From: Advenella sp. FME57
Lineage (GTDB): Bacteria > Pseudomonadota > Gammaproteobacteria > Burkholderiales > Burkholderiaceae_B
Length of the DNA stretch: 64,000 nucleotides
Assembly (NCBI RefSeq): GCF_014897675.1
Contig: NZ_JABUXU010000001.1
Coordinates: 1-64,000 of the forward strand
Direction of reading: 5' to 3'
Position numbers and translations under genes: made by a program
Notes under the pieces: model-generated
Database searches by the model: none
Seen by the model: the letters and a program-made list of their open reading frames with translations, nothing else
Told to the model about the DNA's origin: nothing
Part shown: piece by piece, positions 25,843 to 34,729 of the stretch
Layout: every line of letters begins with the position of its first letter
How positions within the stretch are numbered: position 1 is the first letter of the stretch

Positions 25843-26691
25843 ATGAATTCAGTGCCTTCGCAGCAATCAGTAGCCGAGCTGCCTGTCAGCGCACCAGTGC
25901 CGCCAGACAACGGACAGGCAGGCATACAGCCCTTATCGCGCGACGGTAAAGCGATAACCGGCGATATCGTGCGCCTGGACAATGTGCATAAATGGTTCGG
26001 TGACAATCATGTACTCAAAGGTATCGACCTGAGCGTCAAACCAGGCGAAATTATTGCCATTATCGGCCAGAGCGGGTCGGGCAAGAGCACGGCACTGCGC
26101 TGCATGGATCATCTGGAACAGATCGACAAGGGTTCGGTGACGGTATGCGGACATACTTTTGGCGCGGATATCCCAAAGTCTGACCTGAAGATGCTGCGCC
26201 AGGATGTAGGGATTGTTTTCCAAAGCTATAACCTGTTCCCGCATTTGACCGTCGAGCGCAATATCACACTTGCGCTAACCTCAGTCAAGAAGATGGGCAA
26301 GAGCCAGGCAAAGCAAATCGCGCAAACCGTACTGGCGCAGGTTGGCCTGTCGGAGAAAAGCCAGATGTATCCGGAACAACTCTCGGGCGGACAGCAGCAA
26401 CGCGTTGCCATTGCCCGCTCATTGGCCATGGGTCCCAAACTCATGTTGTTCGATGAGGTGACCTCTGCGCTGGATCCACAGTTAACCGGGGAGGTGTTGC
26501 GTGTTATCGAAAAACTGGCGCGTGAAGGTATGACGATGGTGCTGGTAACGCACGAAATGGCATTTGCCATGAAGGTCGCACATCGTATTGTTTATATGTA
26601 TCAGGGAAAAATCCATGAACAGGGCGGGCCGGACATGCTGCGAAATCCGCAGACCCCTGAATTGAAGCACTTCCTGGATATCGGCCTGTAA
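25843..26691 (+). CDS. Amino acid-type ABC transporter ATP-binding protein
   Basis: 282 residues. ABC ATPase of the GlnQ/HisP family: Walker A GQSGSGKST, Q-loop VFQSYNLFPHLTV, signature LSGGQQQR, Walker B LMLFDEVTSALD and switch histidine VTHEM. An N-terminal extension of about 40 residues rich in P, S and Q precedes the domain, longer than usual; the strong AAAGGAG at this ATG supports the annotated start. It energises the two permeases upstream. Confidence 0.94.
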   Translation: MNSVPSQQSVAELPVSAPVPPDNGQAGIQPLSRDGKAITGDIVRLDNVHKWFGDNHVLKGIDLSVKPGEIIAIIGQSGSGKSTALRCMDHLEQIDKGSVTVCGHTFGADIPKSDLKMLRQDVGIVFQSYNLFPHLTVERNITLALTSVKKMGKSQAKQIAQTVLAQVGLSEKSQMYPEQLSGGQQQRVAIARSLAMGPKLMLFDEVTSALDPQLTGEVLRVIEKLAREGMTMVLVTHEMAFAMKVAHRIVYMYQGKIHEQGGPDMLRNPQTPELKHFLDIGL

Positions 26692-26791
26692 TCCGGGTTC
26701 GCTATAAAAGAAGCTAAACGTACCCTTGATTAAGCGTACCCCTTATTTTTGTTGATTCGTTAGAAAACAATATTCCACACAGGAGACAATA

Positions 26792-27598
26792 ATGACTTAT
26801 TCGCTCAAGCCCGCGCTTGCGGCAATCACCCTTGCGACGGCACTGCTGGGCACGGCGGCACCCGCCTGTGCCAACACCCTGGAACAGATCATGCAGCAGA
26901 AAGTGTTGCGGGTTGCCATCGACCTGAGCGCGCCCCCTTATGGCATGAAAAGCGAAACCATGAAGGAAGTGGGTTCGGACGTTGAAACGGCCACTCTGCT
27001 GGCAAAGGATCTGGGTGTAACGCTGCAAGTTGTCTCGACCACCCAGGCCAATCGTATTCCATTTCTGCTTACCAATAAGGCCGACATTGTCATTTCAAGT
27101 TTGTCGATCACGCCGGAGCGGGCAAAGGTGATTGATTTTTCAATACCCTATGCCGTGATCCAGTCTGTGATAGGCGCGCCCAAGGACGCACCCATCAAGC
27201 AGATGAAGGATCTGGCAGGCAAGACCGTGGTCACGGCCAGGGGCACCACCAATGATCAGAACGTCACCAAGCTGGCACCACCGGGAACAAATATTGTACG
27301 TTTTGAAAACGATGCGACAGCCATTACCGCGATAACCAGCGGACAGGCGAATATTTTTTCGACCGCACCTTCCATTATTGCCGCGCTCAATAAAAAGGAT
27401 CCGGCCAAAGCCCTGGATATCAAGGTTGTGATGTCGACCTCGAAAATGGGTATCGGCGTCGCCCGCAACAATCCCGAATTGAAAGAAAAAATCAATGAAC
27501 TGATACGCCAGAATCTGAAAAATGGCCAGTTAAATACCATCTTCAAAAAATATCATGCAACCGATTTGCCGCAGGACGTCTTGGCTGAAGGCAAATAA
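26792..27598 (+). CDS. Family 3 extracellular solute-binding protein of the ABC transporter
   Basis: 268 residues. Sec signal peptide ends near PACA (about residue 27). The mature part is of the bacterial family 3 type (LRVAIDLSAPPYGMK; ADIVISSLSITPERAKVIDFSIPY; LAGKTVVTARGTTNDQNV), usually binding amino acids or their analogues. AGGAG precedes the ATG; it is last in the operon, 100 nt after the ATPase gene. The Arg and Asp that usually grip the alpha-amino-carboxylate are plausible in the SITPER and NDQ segments, but the operon sits with a sugar-acid dehydratase, so the ligand may not be an ordinary amino acid. Confidence 0.93.
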   Translation: MTYSLKPALAAITLATALLGTAAPACANTLEQIMQQKVLRVAIDLSAPPYGMKSETMKEVGSDVETATLLAKDLGVTLQVVSTTQANRIPFLLTNKADIVISSLSITPERAKVIDFSIPYAVIQSVIGAPKDAPIKQMKDLAGKTVVTARGTTNDQNVTKLAPPGTNIVRFENDATAITAITSGQANIFSTAPSIIAALNKKDPAKALDIKVVMSTSKMGIGVARNNPELKEKINELIRQNLKNGQLNTIFKKYHATDLPQDVLAEGK

Positions 27599-27627
27599 CT
27601 AACGGGCGTGTTGCGCGCGCCGTTTCT

Positions 27628-28560
27628 TCAGAGCGGGGCTACGGGCGGCGTGTGTACCGCGTCCCAGTAGCCGTCTGAAGCGTAGTGCTGCTTGAGCATA
27701 TCGATAAAGCTGCGGGTGCGCTGGGGCAGGTGCTTGCGGTTTGGCAATACGGCATAGATCCCGTTGGGCGCGGTTGCATAGTCGTCCAGAACAGTGACCA
27801 GGCGACCGGCATTCAGGTCGGCCTGTACTTCCCACAAGGACCGCCACGACAGGCCGAAGCCATGCAATGCCCATTCGTGCAGGACACTGCCATCGGAGCA
27901 TGCCAGACGACTGGCAGGTTTGAAGGCGCGCGTGCTGCCTTTTTCGCGGAATAGCCACCCCTTGCTTTGGCTGCCTTGCGGGCCGAAGGAGAGACATTCA
28001 TGTTTGACCAGATCAGCGGGTACCTTGGGTGTGCCTTGCCGCTTCAGATATGCGGGCGAGGCGACCACCACCCGGCGGTTTTCAGCCAGCTTTAATGCGA
28101 TTAGTTGGGAGTCTGGCAGGTCGCCGATGCGGATGGCGCAGTCATATTGCTCTTCGAACATGTCGATGATTCTGTCGGTCAGATCCAGTGTGACGCGGAT
28201 GTCGGGATGGAGCAGGCAAAAATCCGGTATGTGCGGCGCCACATGCTGTCGGCCGAAACCGGCAGGCGCGGTCAATCGCAAGGGACCGGCAATTTTTACC
28301 TTGCCCTGCGTTATCTGGCTCTCGGTTTCTGCCAAATCCTTGAGGATGCGCTGGGCTTCTTCGACAAAGGCGTGGCCTTCAGGCGTGAGGGTGAGCTTGC
28401 GAGTGGAACGAATCAGCAGTTTCACCCCAAGGCGCTCTTCCAGCGCATCGATACGGCGGCCCATCATCGCAGGGGCGATGCTATGCTGCTTAGCGGCAGC
28501 CGACAGGGTGCCAAGCGTGGCAACTGCGACAAAACTTTCCAGTTGGGTGAAGCGATCCAT
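27628..28560 (-). CDS. LysR family transcriptional regulator
   Basis: 310 residues. N-terminal winged helix (LESFVAVATLGTLSAAAKQHSIAPAMMGRRIDALEERLG) followed by the effector-binding domain of the CrgA/PA4203-like type (GKVKIAGPLRLTAPAGFGRQHVAP; DIRVTLDLTDRIIDM). It converges with the ABC transporter operon and has no divergent partner gene, so its target is unclear. The gap to the binding-protein gene is 29 nt and I see no terminator in it. Confidence 0.92.
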   Translation of the reverse strand: MDRFTQLESFVAVATLGTLSAAAKQHSIAPAMMGRRIDALEERLGVKLLIRSTRKLTLTPEGHAFVEEAQRILKDLAETESQITQGKVKIAGPLRLTAPAGFGRQHVAPHIPDFCLLHPDIRVTLDLTDRIIDMFEEQYDCAIRIGDLPDSQLIALKLAENRRVVVASPAYLKRQGTPKVPADLVKHECLSFGPQGSQSKGWLFREKGSTRAFKPASRLACSDGSVLHEWALHGFGLSWRSLWEVQADLNAGRLVTVLDDYATAPNGIYAVLPNRKHLPQRTRSFIDMLKQHYASDGYWDAVHTPPVAPL

Positions 28561-28633
28561 GGCTTGTGCGTCTTGAGTCTGGTTGAATGAACAATCCGGT
28601 CATTGTACCTTCGAATGGTGACGGACTGCGCAA

Positions 28634-29419
28634 TCAGTAGTGGTAGGCAGTGTGCATGGAGAAGCTCCAGTCACGACGTCCCGTTTCGCTGGCGTCGGGC
28701 GCGTAGGTCAGTTCGCTGAAGGTGGCGCAGCCAGCGCGATTGACCGCAATAATGGAGGAGCAACGGGTGCCGTAATTCTCGCTGATGATGAAAGGGCTGC
28801 TCAGCAGCCGCTCGCGTTCCAGCGGAATGCCGGTGGCGGGTAAGGCGTCGTCAGGCGCAGGGGTCGTATCTTTAAGCAGTTTGAATACCTGTTGCAGGGC
28901 ATCGGGACAGCAGTCGGGCGTGAGCGCATCCAGGCCGCGACGCAGGCGTTCGGCCTTGGGCCAGGGGGTGTCCAGCAAGTGATTGGATAGAATATAGCTG
29001 CCATGCGTCAGCTTTTGCGGTGGCGCATCCTGTCGATTACCGGTGTAGTAAACCTCGCTGACATCACCCACGATCAGATTGAAGCCATTATAGTTATCGC
29101 CGCTTTTCCACACCTGCGCGGCGTAGTCGCCTGCGGTCATATCCCCATCTACAAAGTTGCTCACCAGCAGGCCGCGTGTGGGGGCCTGGGGGATAAAGCC
29201 GGAAGGTTCGCGAAAATTGGTCAGCATGGCAAAACGGCCGTTTCTGTTGATCGCCAGCCACGTGCCGCCGCCGCTCAGATCCAATCCCGAGAAAACGTCA
29301 GGATTGGCATCCCAAGGCGCGGCCGGCTGAGCTGGCCTGGTGTGAAATTCGTCACGATTGGCGGCGATATAAAGTGGCCAGTCGGGATCTTTGGCAATGG
29401 ACAAATAAATAATGCACAT
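28634..29419 (-). CDS. NRDE family protein (TANGO2-like)
   Basis: 261 residues. The protein begins MCIIYLSI and has the NRDE tetrad (AANRDEFHTRP) that names the family, plus the GGTWLAINRNGRFAMLTNFRE segment. The fold is of the N-terminal nucleophile type, and Cys2 is the candidate nucleophile. ATG 29419 is chosen because it leaves Cys at position 2 and has AAGGA 8 nt upstream; an ATG three codons earlier would not. The bacterial role is unknown; the human relative TANGO2 is linked to haem and lipid handling. Confidence 0.9.
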   Translation of the reverse strand: MCIIYLSIAKDPDWPLYIAANRDEFHTRPAQPAAPWDANPDVFSGLDLSGGGTWLAINRNGRFAMLTNFREPSGFIPQAPTRGLLVSNFVDGDMTAGDYAAQVWKSGDNYNGFNLIVGDVSEVYYTGNRQDAPPQKLTHGSYILSNHLLDTPWPKAERLRRGLDALTPDCCPDALQQVFKLLKDTTPAPDDALPATGIPLERERLLSSPFIISENYGTRCSSIIAVNRAGCATFSELTYAPDASETGRRDWSFSMHTAYHY

Positions 29420-29460
29420 GGAAAGCATCCTTCATGAAACAATGGTCTGAGGCTGTTTGA

Positions 29461-30105
29461 TCAGGCAGCCGCATTCACGTCCTGGGCAATAAGGCTGTTC
29501 AGGCGGAACAGGCGTTCCCGCTTAAGGACCGTCTCCAGGGGCTCTCGGGGACGGCCGATCTTTACGGCATCGTCGGGAATCAGGGCCAGCAGTTGCATAA
29601 ACAAATCAGGGTTCAATTCATAGCACTTGATCAGAAACTGATCTGGATCGAACAGAGACAAGCCAAGCAGGCGCAGTTCGCTGCGGTTGAAGTCTCGCAG
29701 GTTTCGGGTCAGAATGCAGACAGACTGGCCGCGAAACTGGGCAAGCGCGGCCCGGCCAGCAGCAATGACGTGCCAATCCTTTGGGTCGCTTTTGGACAGC
29801 CCCGTTTCGAATTCATTGACTATTCCCATATCGGCCCGGGGAAAGGCCGCTTGCATGTCCACCCATTGGATTGCGATGTCGTCTTCGGGTACGGCCCAAA
29901 CGCGGCTGGCGTTGCGGCGCCATTCCTGGCCGATGTAGTCGGCCCAGACTGGTTCGAACATGCCCGATTGCGCCAGACGCAGCAGCAGGTTCTTCAGAAT
30001 GGTGGACATCAGCACACAGGTATCCAACACGACACGCTGGGGCAACAGGTTACTGGCGGCGAGGGGATCGCGCTCGGCAGCGGTGTCGGGAAAGCCTGAA
30101 TTCAT
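29461..30105 (-). CDS. PIN domain protein, possibly an orphan toxin-like ribonuclease
   Basis: 214 residues from ATG 30105 (the frame is open to 30180). PIN-fold features: VVLDTCVLMSTIL with the first acidic residue, later acids in ADYIGQEW, DPKDWHVIAAGRAA and a TRNLRDF segment near strand five, which together would form the metal site of a ribonuclease. A basic C-terminal region (IGRPREPLETVLKRERLFRL) follows. PIN toxins normally sit behind a small antitoxin gene; none is seen on this strand nearby. It diverges from clpB. Confidence 0.8.
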   Translation of the reverse strand: MNSGFPDTAAERDPLAASNLLPQRVVLDTCVLMSTILKNLLLRLAQSGMFEPVWADYIGQEWRRNASRVWAVPEDDIAIQWVDMQAAFPRADMGIVNEFETGLSKSDPKDWHVIAAGRAALAQFRGQSVCILTRNLRDFNRSELRLLGLSLFDPDQFLIKCYELNPDLFMQLLALIPDDAVKIGRPREPLETVLKRERLFRLNSLIAQDVNAAA

Positions 30106-30206
30106 TGAACGGTCTTCGGAGCGGTTAAAATTTGATTGTACCGGCTGTGGTACCGTTCTTTGGGTGGCAGTCTTTATCATTGGTCAAAAACTGTGCTGTA
30201 TTACAT

Positions 30207-30232
30207 CTTGAAATGTGGGTAGTTGCCATTAT
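30207..30232 (+). promoter_or_regulatory. Heat-shock (sigma-32) type promoter of clpB
   Basis: CTTGAAA at 30207-30213 matches the sigma-32 -35 box exactly. After about 10-12 nt comes CCATTAT (30226-30232), close to the CCCCATNT -10 box. It lies 57 nt before the clpB start, where such a promoter is expected. Confidence 0.65.
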
Positions 30233-30288
30233 GTATTAAGCAACCTGGCCATATATGCATGGCCGTAATGAATGACATGGGAAGAATC

Positions 30289-32886
30289 ATGAGATTTGAC
30301 AAATTAACCACAAAATTTCAACAGGCGCTTGCTGACGCCCAAAGTCTTGCCGGCCGTAACGACAATCAGTACATTGAACCGGTTCACGTTCTATCCGCCT
30401 TGCTGAGCGATGCCGACAGCGGTGCCGGCAGCCTGCTGGCGCGTGCGGGCGTCGCGGTCAATCGCGTTGGCCCGGCCCTGGACAGCGCCATCAAATCGCT
30501 GCCTCAGGTTCAAGGGGTCGACGGCAATGTGCAGATCAGTCGCGAACTGAATGGGCTGCTGACCGCTACGGACAAGGAAGCGGCCCGGCGGGGGGATGCA
30601 TTTATTGCAAGTGAATTGTTCTTGCTGGCACTGGCCGAAGACAAGGGCGAGGCCGGGCGCATCCTGCGCGACTCCGGCCTGCAGAAAAAAGCGCTCGAGG
30701 CGGCCATTGAGGCTGTTCGGGGCGGCGCAGCCGTTGAAGACCAGGAAGGCGAAAGCAACCGTCAGGCGCTGAAAAAATACACCACAGACCTGACAGAAAG
30801 AGCGCGCATGGGCAAGCTGGATCCGGTTATCGGCCGCGATGACGAAATCCGTCGGGCCATTCAGATTCTGCAGCGGCGCACCAAGAACAACCCGGTGCTC
30901 ATCGGTGAGCCTGGTGTGGGTAAAACAGCCATCGTGGAAGGACTGGCGCAGCGCATTATCAATGATGAAGTGCCCGAAACCTTGCGCGGGAAACGCGTGC
31001 TGTCGTTGGACCTGGCTGCGTTGCTGGCGGGGGCCAAATATCGCGGTGAGTTCGAGGAACGCCTCAAAGCGGTGCTCAAGGAACTGGCGCAGGATGACGG
31101 TAGCAATATCGTCTTTATCGACGAAATCCATACCATGGTAGGCGCAGGCAAGGCCGAAGGGGCGATGGACGCCGGCAATATGCTCAAGCCAGCGCTTTCG
31201 CGCGGCGAATTGCATTGTATCGGCGCCACCACGCTTAACGAATACCGTAAGTACATTGAGAAGGACGCCGCACTGGAACGGCGCTTCCAGAAAGTGCTGA
31301 TCAACGAACCCGACGTTGAAAGCACAATTGCCATATTGCGCGGTCTTCAGGAGCGCTATGAGTTGCACCACGGTGTCGATATTACCGACCCGGCCATTGT
31401 GGCGGCCGCTGAGCTGTCCAATCGCTATATCACAGACCGTTTTTTGCCGGACAAGGCGATTGACCTGATCGACGAGGCTGCGGCGCGTATCCGCATGGAA
31501 ATTGATTCGAAACCCGAAGTCATGGACCGCCTGGATCGCCGGATTATCCAGCTGAAAATTGAACGCGAGGCGGTTCGTAAGGAAACCGACGATGCATCTG
31601 CCCGCCGCCTGAAAGTGATCGAGGATGAACTGGAAAAGCTGCAGCGCGAGTACAACGACTACGAAGAGATCTGGAAAACCGAGAAAGCGGCGGTGCAGGG
31701 TGCGCAGTCGATCAAGGAAGAAATCGAGAAGGTCCGGGCGCAAATGGCTGAGTTTCAGCGCAAGGGCCAGTATGAACAATTGGCCGAATTGCAATACAGT
31801 CGCCTGCCGGAACTGGAAGGTCGTCTGAAGGCTGCAGAATCAGAAGAGTCCAGCAAGGCCAAGCCACGCCTGCTGCGTACCGAAGTCGGGGCCGAAGAGA
31901 TTGCAGAAGTGGTTTCTCGCGCGACCGGCATCCCGGTATCCAAAATGATGCAGGGCGAGCGTGAAAAACTGCTTGGCATGGAAGGTTTCCTGCATAAACG
32001 TGTGGTAGGCCAGGACGAGGCGGTTACGCTGGTTTCCGATGCAATCCGGCGTTCGCGCGCCGGCCTGTCGGATCCGTCAAGGCCTTATGGATCCTTCCTG
32101 TTTCTGGGGCCAACCGGCGTCGGCAAAACTGAGCTGACCAAGGCCTTGGCCGGCTTCCTGTTCGATTCCGAAGACCACCTGGTGCGTATTGATATGAGCG
32201 AGTTCATGGAGAAACATTCCGTGGCACGCCTGATCGGGGCGCCTCCGGGCTATGTCGGTTATGAAGAGGGCGGGTACCTGACCGAAGCGGTGCGTCGCAA
32301 GCCTTATAGCGTCATTTTGCTTGATGAAGTGGAAAAGGCCCATCCTGACGTGTTCAATATCCTGTTGCAGGTGCTTGATGATGGCCGGCTGACCGACGGA
32401 CAAGGGCGAACGGTAGACTTTCGCAATACCGTGATTGTGATGACCTCGAACCTGGGTTCGCATCATATTCAGAGTATGGCTGGGGAGTCTTACGAAGCGA
32501 TCAAGGAAGTAGTCTGGGAAGACGTGAAACAGGCATTCCGGCCTGAATTTCTGAACCGTATTGACGAAGTGGTGGTATTTCATTCGCTGGATAGCGCGCA
32601 GATCTCCTCTATTGCGCGGATTCAACTGGATCGTCTGGCAGCTCGGTTGGCGGGTCAGGATATGCATTTGCATATTTCAGATGCAGCACTGGCACTGCTG
32701 GCAAAAAGCGGTTTCGATCCGGTATTCGGGGCAAGGCCGTTGAAACGTGCAATTCAGCAACACGTGGAAAACGCCATGGCAAGAAAAATTCTCGAGGGAG
32801 AATTTGGTCCGGGCGACACCGTGTTGGTCGATGTAAAGGACGGCGTTTTTTTGTTCAGCCGCGAAAACAGTGATATTGCGGGCTAA
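30289..32886 (+). CDS. clpB: ATP-dependent chaperone ClpB
   Basis: 865 residues, full length. Clp N-domain, first AAA+ module (Walker A GEPGVGKT, Walker [14 protein letters not shown]), a long coiled-coil middle domain at about 400-530 that distinguishes ClpB from ClpA, and a second AAA+ module ([22 protein letters not shown], arginine in [10 protein letters not shown]). It pulls apart protein aggregates together with DnaK. ATG 30289 ([11 protein letters not shown]) is the family start, preceded by GGGAAGA; the frame is open to 30223. A sigma-32 type promoter lies upstream and a strong terminator downstream, so it is a single-gene unit. Confidence 0.98.
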   Translation: MRFDKLTTKFQQALADAQSLAGRNDNQYIEPVHVLSALLSDADSGAGSLLARAGVAVNRVGPALDSAIKSLPQVQGVDGNVQISRELNGLLTATDKEAARRGDAFIASELFLLALAEDKGEAGRILRDSGLQKKALEAAIEAVRGGAAVEDQEGESNRQALKKYTTDLTERARMGKLDPVIGRDDEIRRAIQILQRRTKNNPVLIGEPGVGKTAIVEGLAQRIINDEVPETLRGKRVLSLDLAALLAGAKYRGEFEERLKAVLKELAQDDGSNIVFIDEIHTMVGAGKAEGAMDAGNMLKPALSRGELHCIGATTLNEYRKYIEKDAALERRFQKVLINEPDVESTIAILRGLQERYELHHGVDITDPAIVAAAELSNRYITDRFLPDKAIDLIDEAAARIRMEIDSKPEVMDRLDRRIIQLKIEREAVRKETDDASARRLKVIEDELEKLQREYNDYEEIWKTEKAAVQGAQSIKEEIEKVRAQMAEFQRKGQYEQLAELQYSRLPELEGRLKAAESEESSKAKPRLLRTEVGAEEIAEVVSRATGIPVSKMMQGEREKLLGMEGFLHKRVVGQDEAVTLVSDAIRRSRAGLSDPSRPYGSFLFLGPTGVGKTELTKALAGFLFDSEDHLVRIDMSEFMEKHSVARLIGAPPGYVGYEEGGYLTEAVRRKPYSVILLDEVEKAHPDVFNILLQVLDDGRLTDGQGRTVDFRNTVIVMTSNLGSHHIQSMAGESYEAIKEVVWEDVKQAFRPEFLNRIDEVVVFHSLDSAQISSIARIQLDRLAARLAGQDMHLHISDAALALLAKSGFDPVFGARPLKRAIQQHVENAMARKILEGEFGPGDTVLVDVKDGVFLFSRENSDIAG

Positions 32887-32906
32887 AGCCGCTACTTTGC
32901 TGTCTA

Positions 32907-32937
32907 AATAGCCCGGGTGTCTCCCGGGCTATTTTTA
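32907..32937 (+). terminator. Terminator of clpB
   Basis: AATAGCCCGGG (32907-32917), 5-nt loop, CCCGGGCTATT (32923-32933), followed by TTT. Perfect 11-bp GC-rich stem just after the clpB stop. Confidence 0.93.
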
Positions 32938-32989
32938 TATAAATTAAAATTTAATGACAGTTGTATTGACGCCAGCGCATAAATATTCA

Positions 32990-33018
32990 TTGACACAGGT
33001 TCTTTTTACCGACATAGT
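32990..33018 (+). promoter_or_regulatory. Sigma-70 promoter of the cold-shock gene
   Basis: TTGACA (32990-32995) matches the -35 consensus perfectly; after 17 nt comes CATAGT (33013-33018) as -10 (4 of 6). A start near 33025 would give an mRNA leader of about 150 nt, the length usual for cspA-type genes. The leader contains two possible hairpins: GAAGCC (33046-33051) with GGCTTC (33073-33078), and GAGATA (33131-33136) with TATCTC (33143-33148). Confidence 0.65.
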
Positions 33019-33176
33019 GTCACACATAAGATATTCAAGTTAAAGGAAGCCGTGCTTCGGTTAAACGAAATAGGCTTCTGGTTACAGCGGTACTGTTTGC
33101 ATGTGTCGTCTCCTTGAAGTCTTGTCCCAAGAGATAGGATTTTATCTCAGTTTTTTTTATACATCAGGAAATCGAC

Positions 33177-33386
33177 ATGTCGACAGAATCAGGAATTGTA
33201 AAGTGGTTTAATAACGAGAAAGGCTTTGGTTTCATCAAGCCCGCCTCAGGTGGTAAAGATCTGTTTGTGCACCACACAGACATTATCGGTACAGGCTACA
33301 AATCACTGCAGGAAAACCAGGAAGTGACTTTCGTGGTTGCTGAAGGTCCTAAAGGTCCTCAAGCTAAAGAAGTTTCAGCCAAATAA
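33177..33386 (+). CDS. CspA-family cold-shock protein
   Basis: 69 residues, one cold-shock (OB-fold) domain. RNP1 is KGFGFI and RNP2 is LFVHHT, with the initial [11 protein letters not shown] strand. Such proteins bind single-stranded RNA and melt secondary structure, especially after cold shock. AGGA precedes the ATG and there is a long structured leader. Whether this copy is cold-induced or constitutive cannot be told from the protein. Confidence 0.97.
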   Translation: MSTESGIVKWFNNEKGFGFIKPASGGKDLFVHHTDIIGTGYKSLQENQEVTFVVAEGPKGPQAKEVSAK

Positions 33387-33404
33387 TTTATTTGCGCTGT
33401 GCTG

Positions 33405-33432
33405 AAAATACCGCCCACGGGCGGTATTTTTT
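33405..33432 (+). terminator. Terminator of the cold-shock gene
   Basis: AAAATACCGCCC (33405-33416) pairs with GGGCGGTATTTT (33419-33430), followed by more Ts. It ends the single-gene transcript about 20 nt after the stop codon. Confidence 0.93.
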
Positions 33433-33676
33433 CGTCTGTATCTGACGGTTTGTGGTCTAGTAACAACAAATTTCAGTCGAAATAGTGTCCAATTTCGTCA
33501 TTGTTATATAAGGATACAAAAAAAGACGCAAATGCTGCGCTGCGCCTGCCTGGCGTGCCGGCCATGAAAAATAGTGTGCTCTTTCTCAGATGCGACCAGA
33601 GAACGATTCAGCCACACTGTAAAACCATTGTTACGTATTCAACGTTACTCCGTGCACATAATTCAAGAAATTTATT

Positions 33677-33695
33677 GAAAATGAGAATAGTTATT
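33677..33695 (+). promoter_or_regulatory. Fur-box-like site upstream of tonB
   Basis: GAAAATGAGAATAGTTATT agrees with the 19-bp Fur consensus GATAATGATAATCATTATC at 14 positions. It lies about 120 nt before the likely tonB start in an AT-rich stretch, consistent with iron repression of the tonB-exbB-exbD operon. Confidence 0.65.
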
Positions 33696-33817
33696 ATTAC
33701 AATAACAGGCTGACCTGCAGATGAACATTGACTTCATTCATATTGTCTAATGTTTTTTCGCTGGATGCGGTTCCCGCCTCAAGCGTTGTCTGCTGTAATT
33801 GCCTGCACAAGGCACGT

Positions 33818-34714
33818 ATGTTGAGCATGTTTAACGGATCAAATTCCCCCGCGGCAGTTCCTCTGAGCTTTCGGCTCACCGGCCTGGCTGCAGCGCTGGC
33901 ATTAATGTCAGGCGCGGCCTGGCTTGGCACTCTGGATCTGACGCCACCCATTGTCAAAGCGACCGATACCCCGGTAATGGTAACGATTATCGACGAACCG
34001 GTACGTCCACCTCCGAAAGGGGAAGAACTGGCGCCGGCCCCCGAACCAGAGGTACAACCTGAGCCCGAGCCGGAACCCCAGCCTGAACCTGAACCTGAAC
34101 CTGAGCCTGAACCTGAGCCTGAACCTGAGCCGGTTCAGGAAGAAATTATTCCACCTCCAGAGCCTGTGCCGGAGCCCGTATACGAGCTCAAGCCAGAACC
34201 CAAGCCTGTCATAGAACCTAAACCCGAGCCAAAGCCGGAACCCAAACCGAAGCCCAAGCCTAAACCCAAACCGAAGCCCAAGCCCAAGCCCAAGCCAAAA
34301 CCCAAGCCTGAACCGAAACCGGCGGTCAAGCCTGCAAACAATCTGTCCAATATCAAGATTGATCGCAATATTTCGCTCAAGCCGGTGGGTGTCAGCAATG
34401 GTGCGAGTGCCAAGCCTTCGGGCGGCCAGACCAATCAGGCCCCCAAGGTCGTGTCGTCGGTCAGTTATCTGGTCAAGCCTAAACCGACCTATCCGCGCGC
34501 AGCAAAAATGCGTGGCGAATCGGGAACTGTTATCGTACGGGTGCATATCTCAACGGCTGGTACGGTCAAAAGCGCGACACTGCGCCAGGCATTACCCTAT
34601 GACTCGCTCAATGATGCGGCTCTGAGAGCGGTACGACGCGCCCGTTTCAAACCCTATTCAGAAAATGGCGTTCCCCGGGACTCCATCGCCGATATACCTA
34701 TTGTTTTTCAATAA
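33818..34714 (+). CDS. tonB: Energy transducer TonB
   Basis: About 298 residues. One membrane anchor near the N-terminus ([20 protein letters not shown]), then a very long proline-rich linker in two blocks, first Pro-Glu repeats and then Pro-Lys repeats, and a C-terminal TonB domain ([28 protein letters not shown]) that contacts TonB boxes of outer-membrane receptors. The frame is open to a TTG at 33728; I prefer ATG 33818 with AAGG upstream, while ATG 33827 is also possible. ExbB and ExbD follow on the same strand, so this is a complete proton-driven energising complex. A Fur-like site lies upstream. Confidence 0.93.
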   Translation: MLSMFNGSNSPAAVPLSFRLTGLAAALALMSGAAWLGTLDLTPPIVKATDTPVMVTIIDEPVRPPPKGEELAPAPEPEVQPEPEPEPQPEPEPEPEPEPEPEPEPVQEEIIPPPEPVPEPVYELKPEPKPVIEPKPEPKPEPKPKPKPKPKPKPKPKPKPKPKPEPKPAVKPANNLSNIKIDRNISLKPVGVSNGASAKPSGGQTNQAPKVVSSVSYLVKPKPTYPRAAKMRGESGTVIVRVHISTAGTVKSATLRQALPYDSLNDAALRAVRRARFKPYSENGVPRDSIADIPIVFQ

Positions 34715-34729
34715 AGGAATGTATTAATC

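Noticed and set aside
30391-31794. 467-codon open frame antisense to clpB
   Set aside because: It lies wholly inside clpB, has no domain or ribosome binding site, and mirrors the codon pattern of the real gene.
33501-33713. 70-codon open frame between the cold-shock gene and tonB
   Set aside because: It covers the Fur-like site and AT-rich promoter region and resembles no protein.
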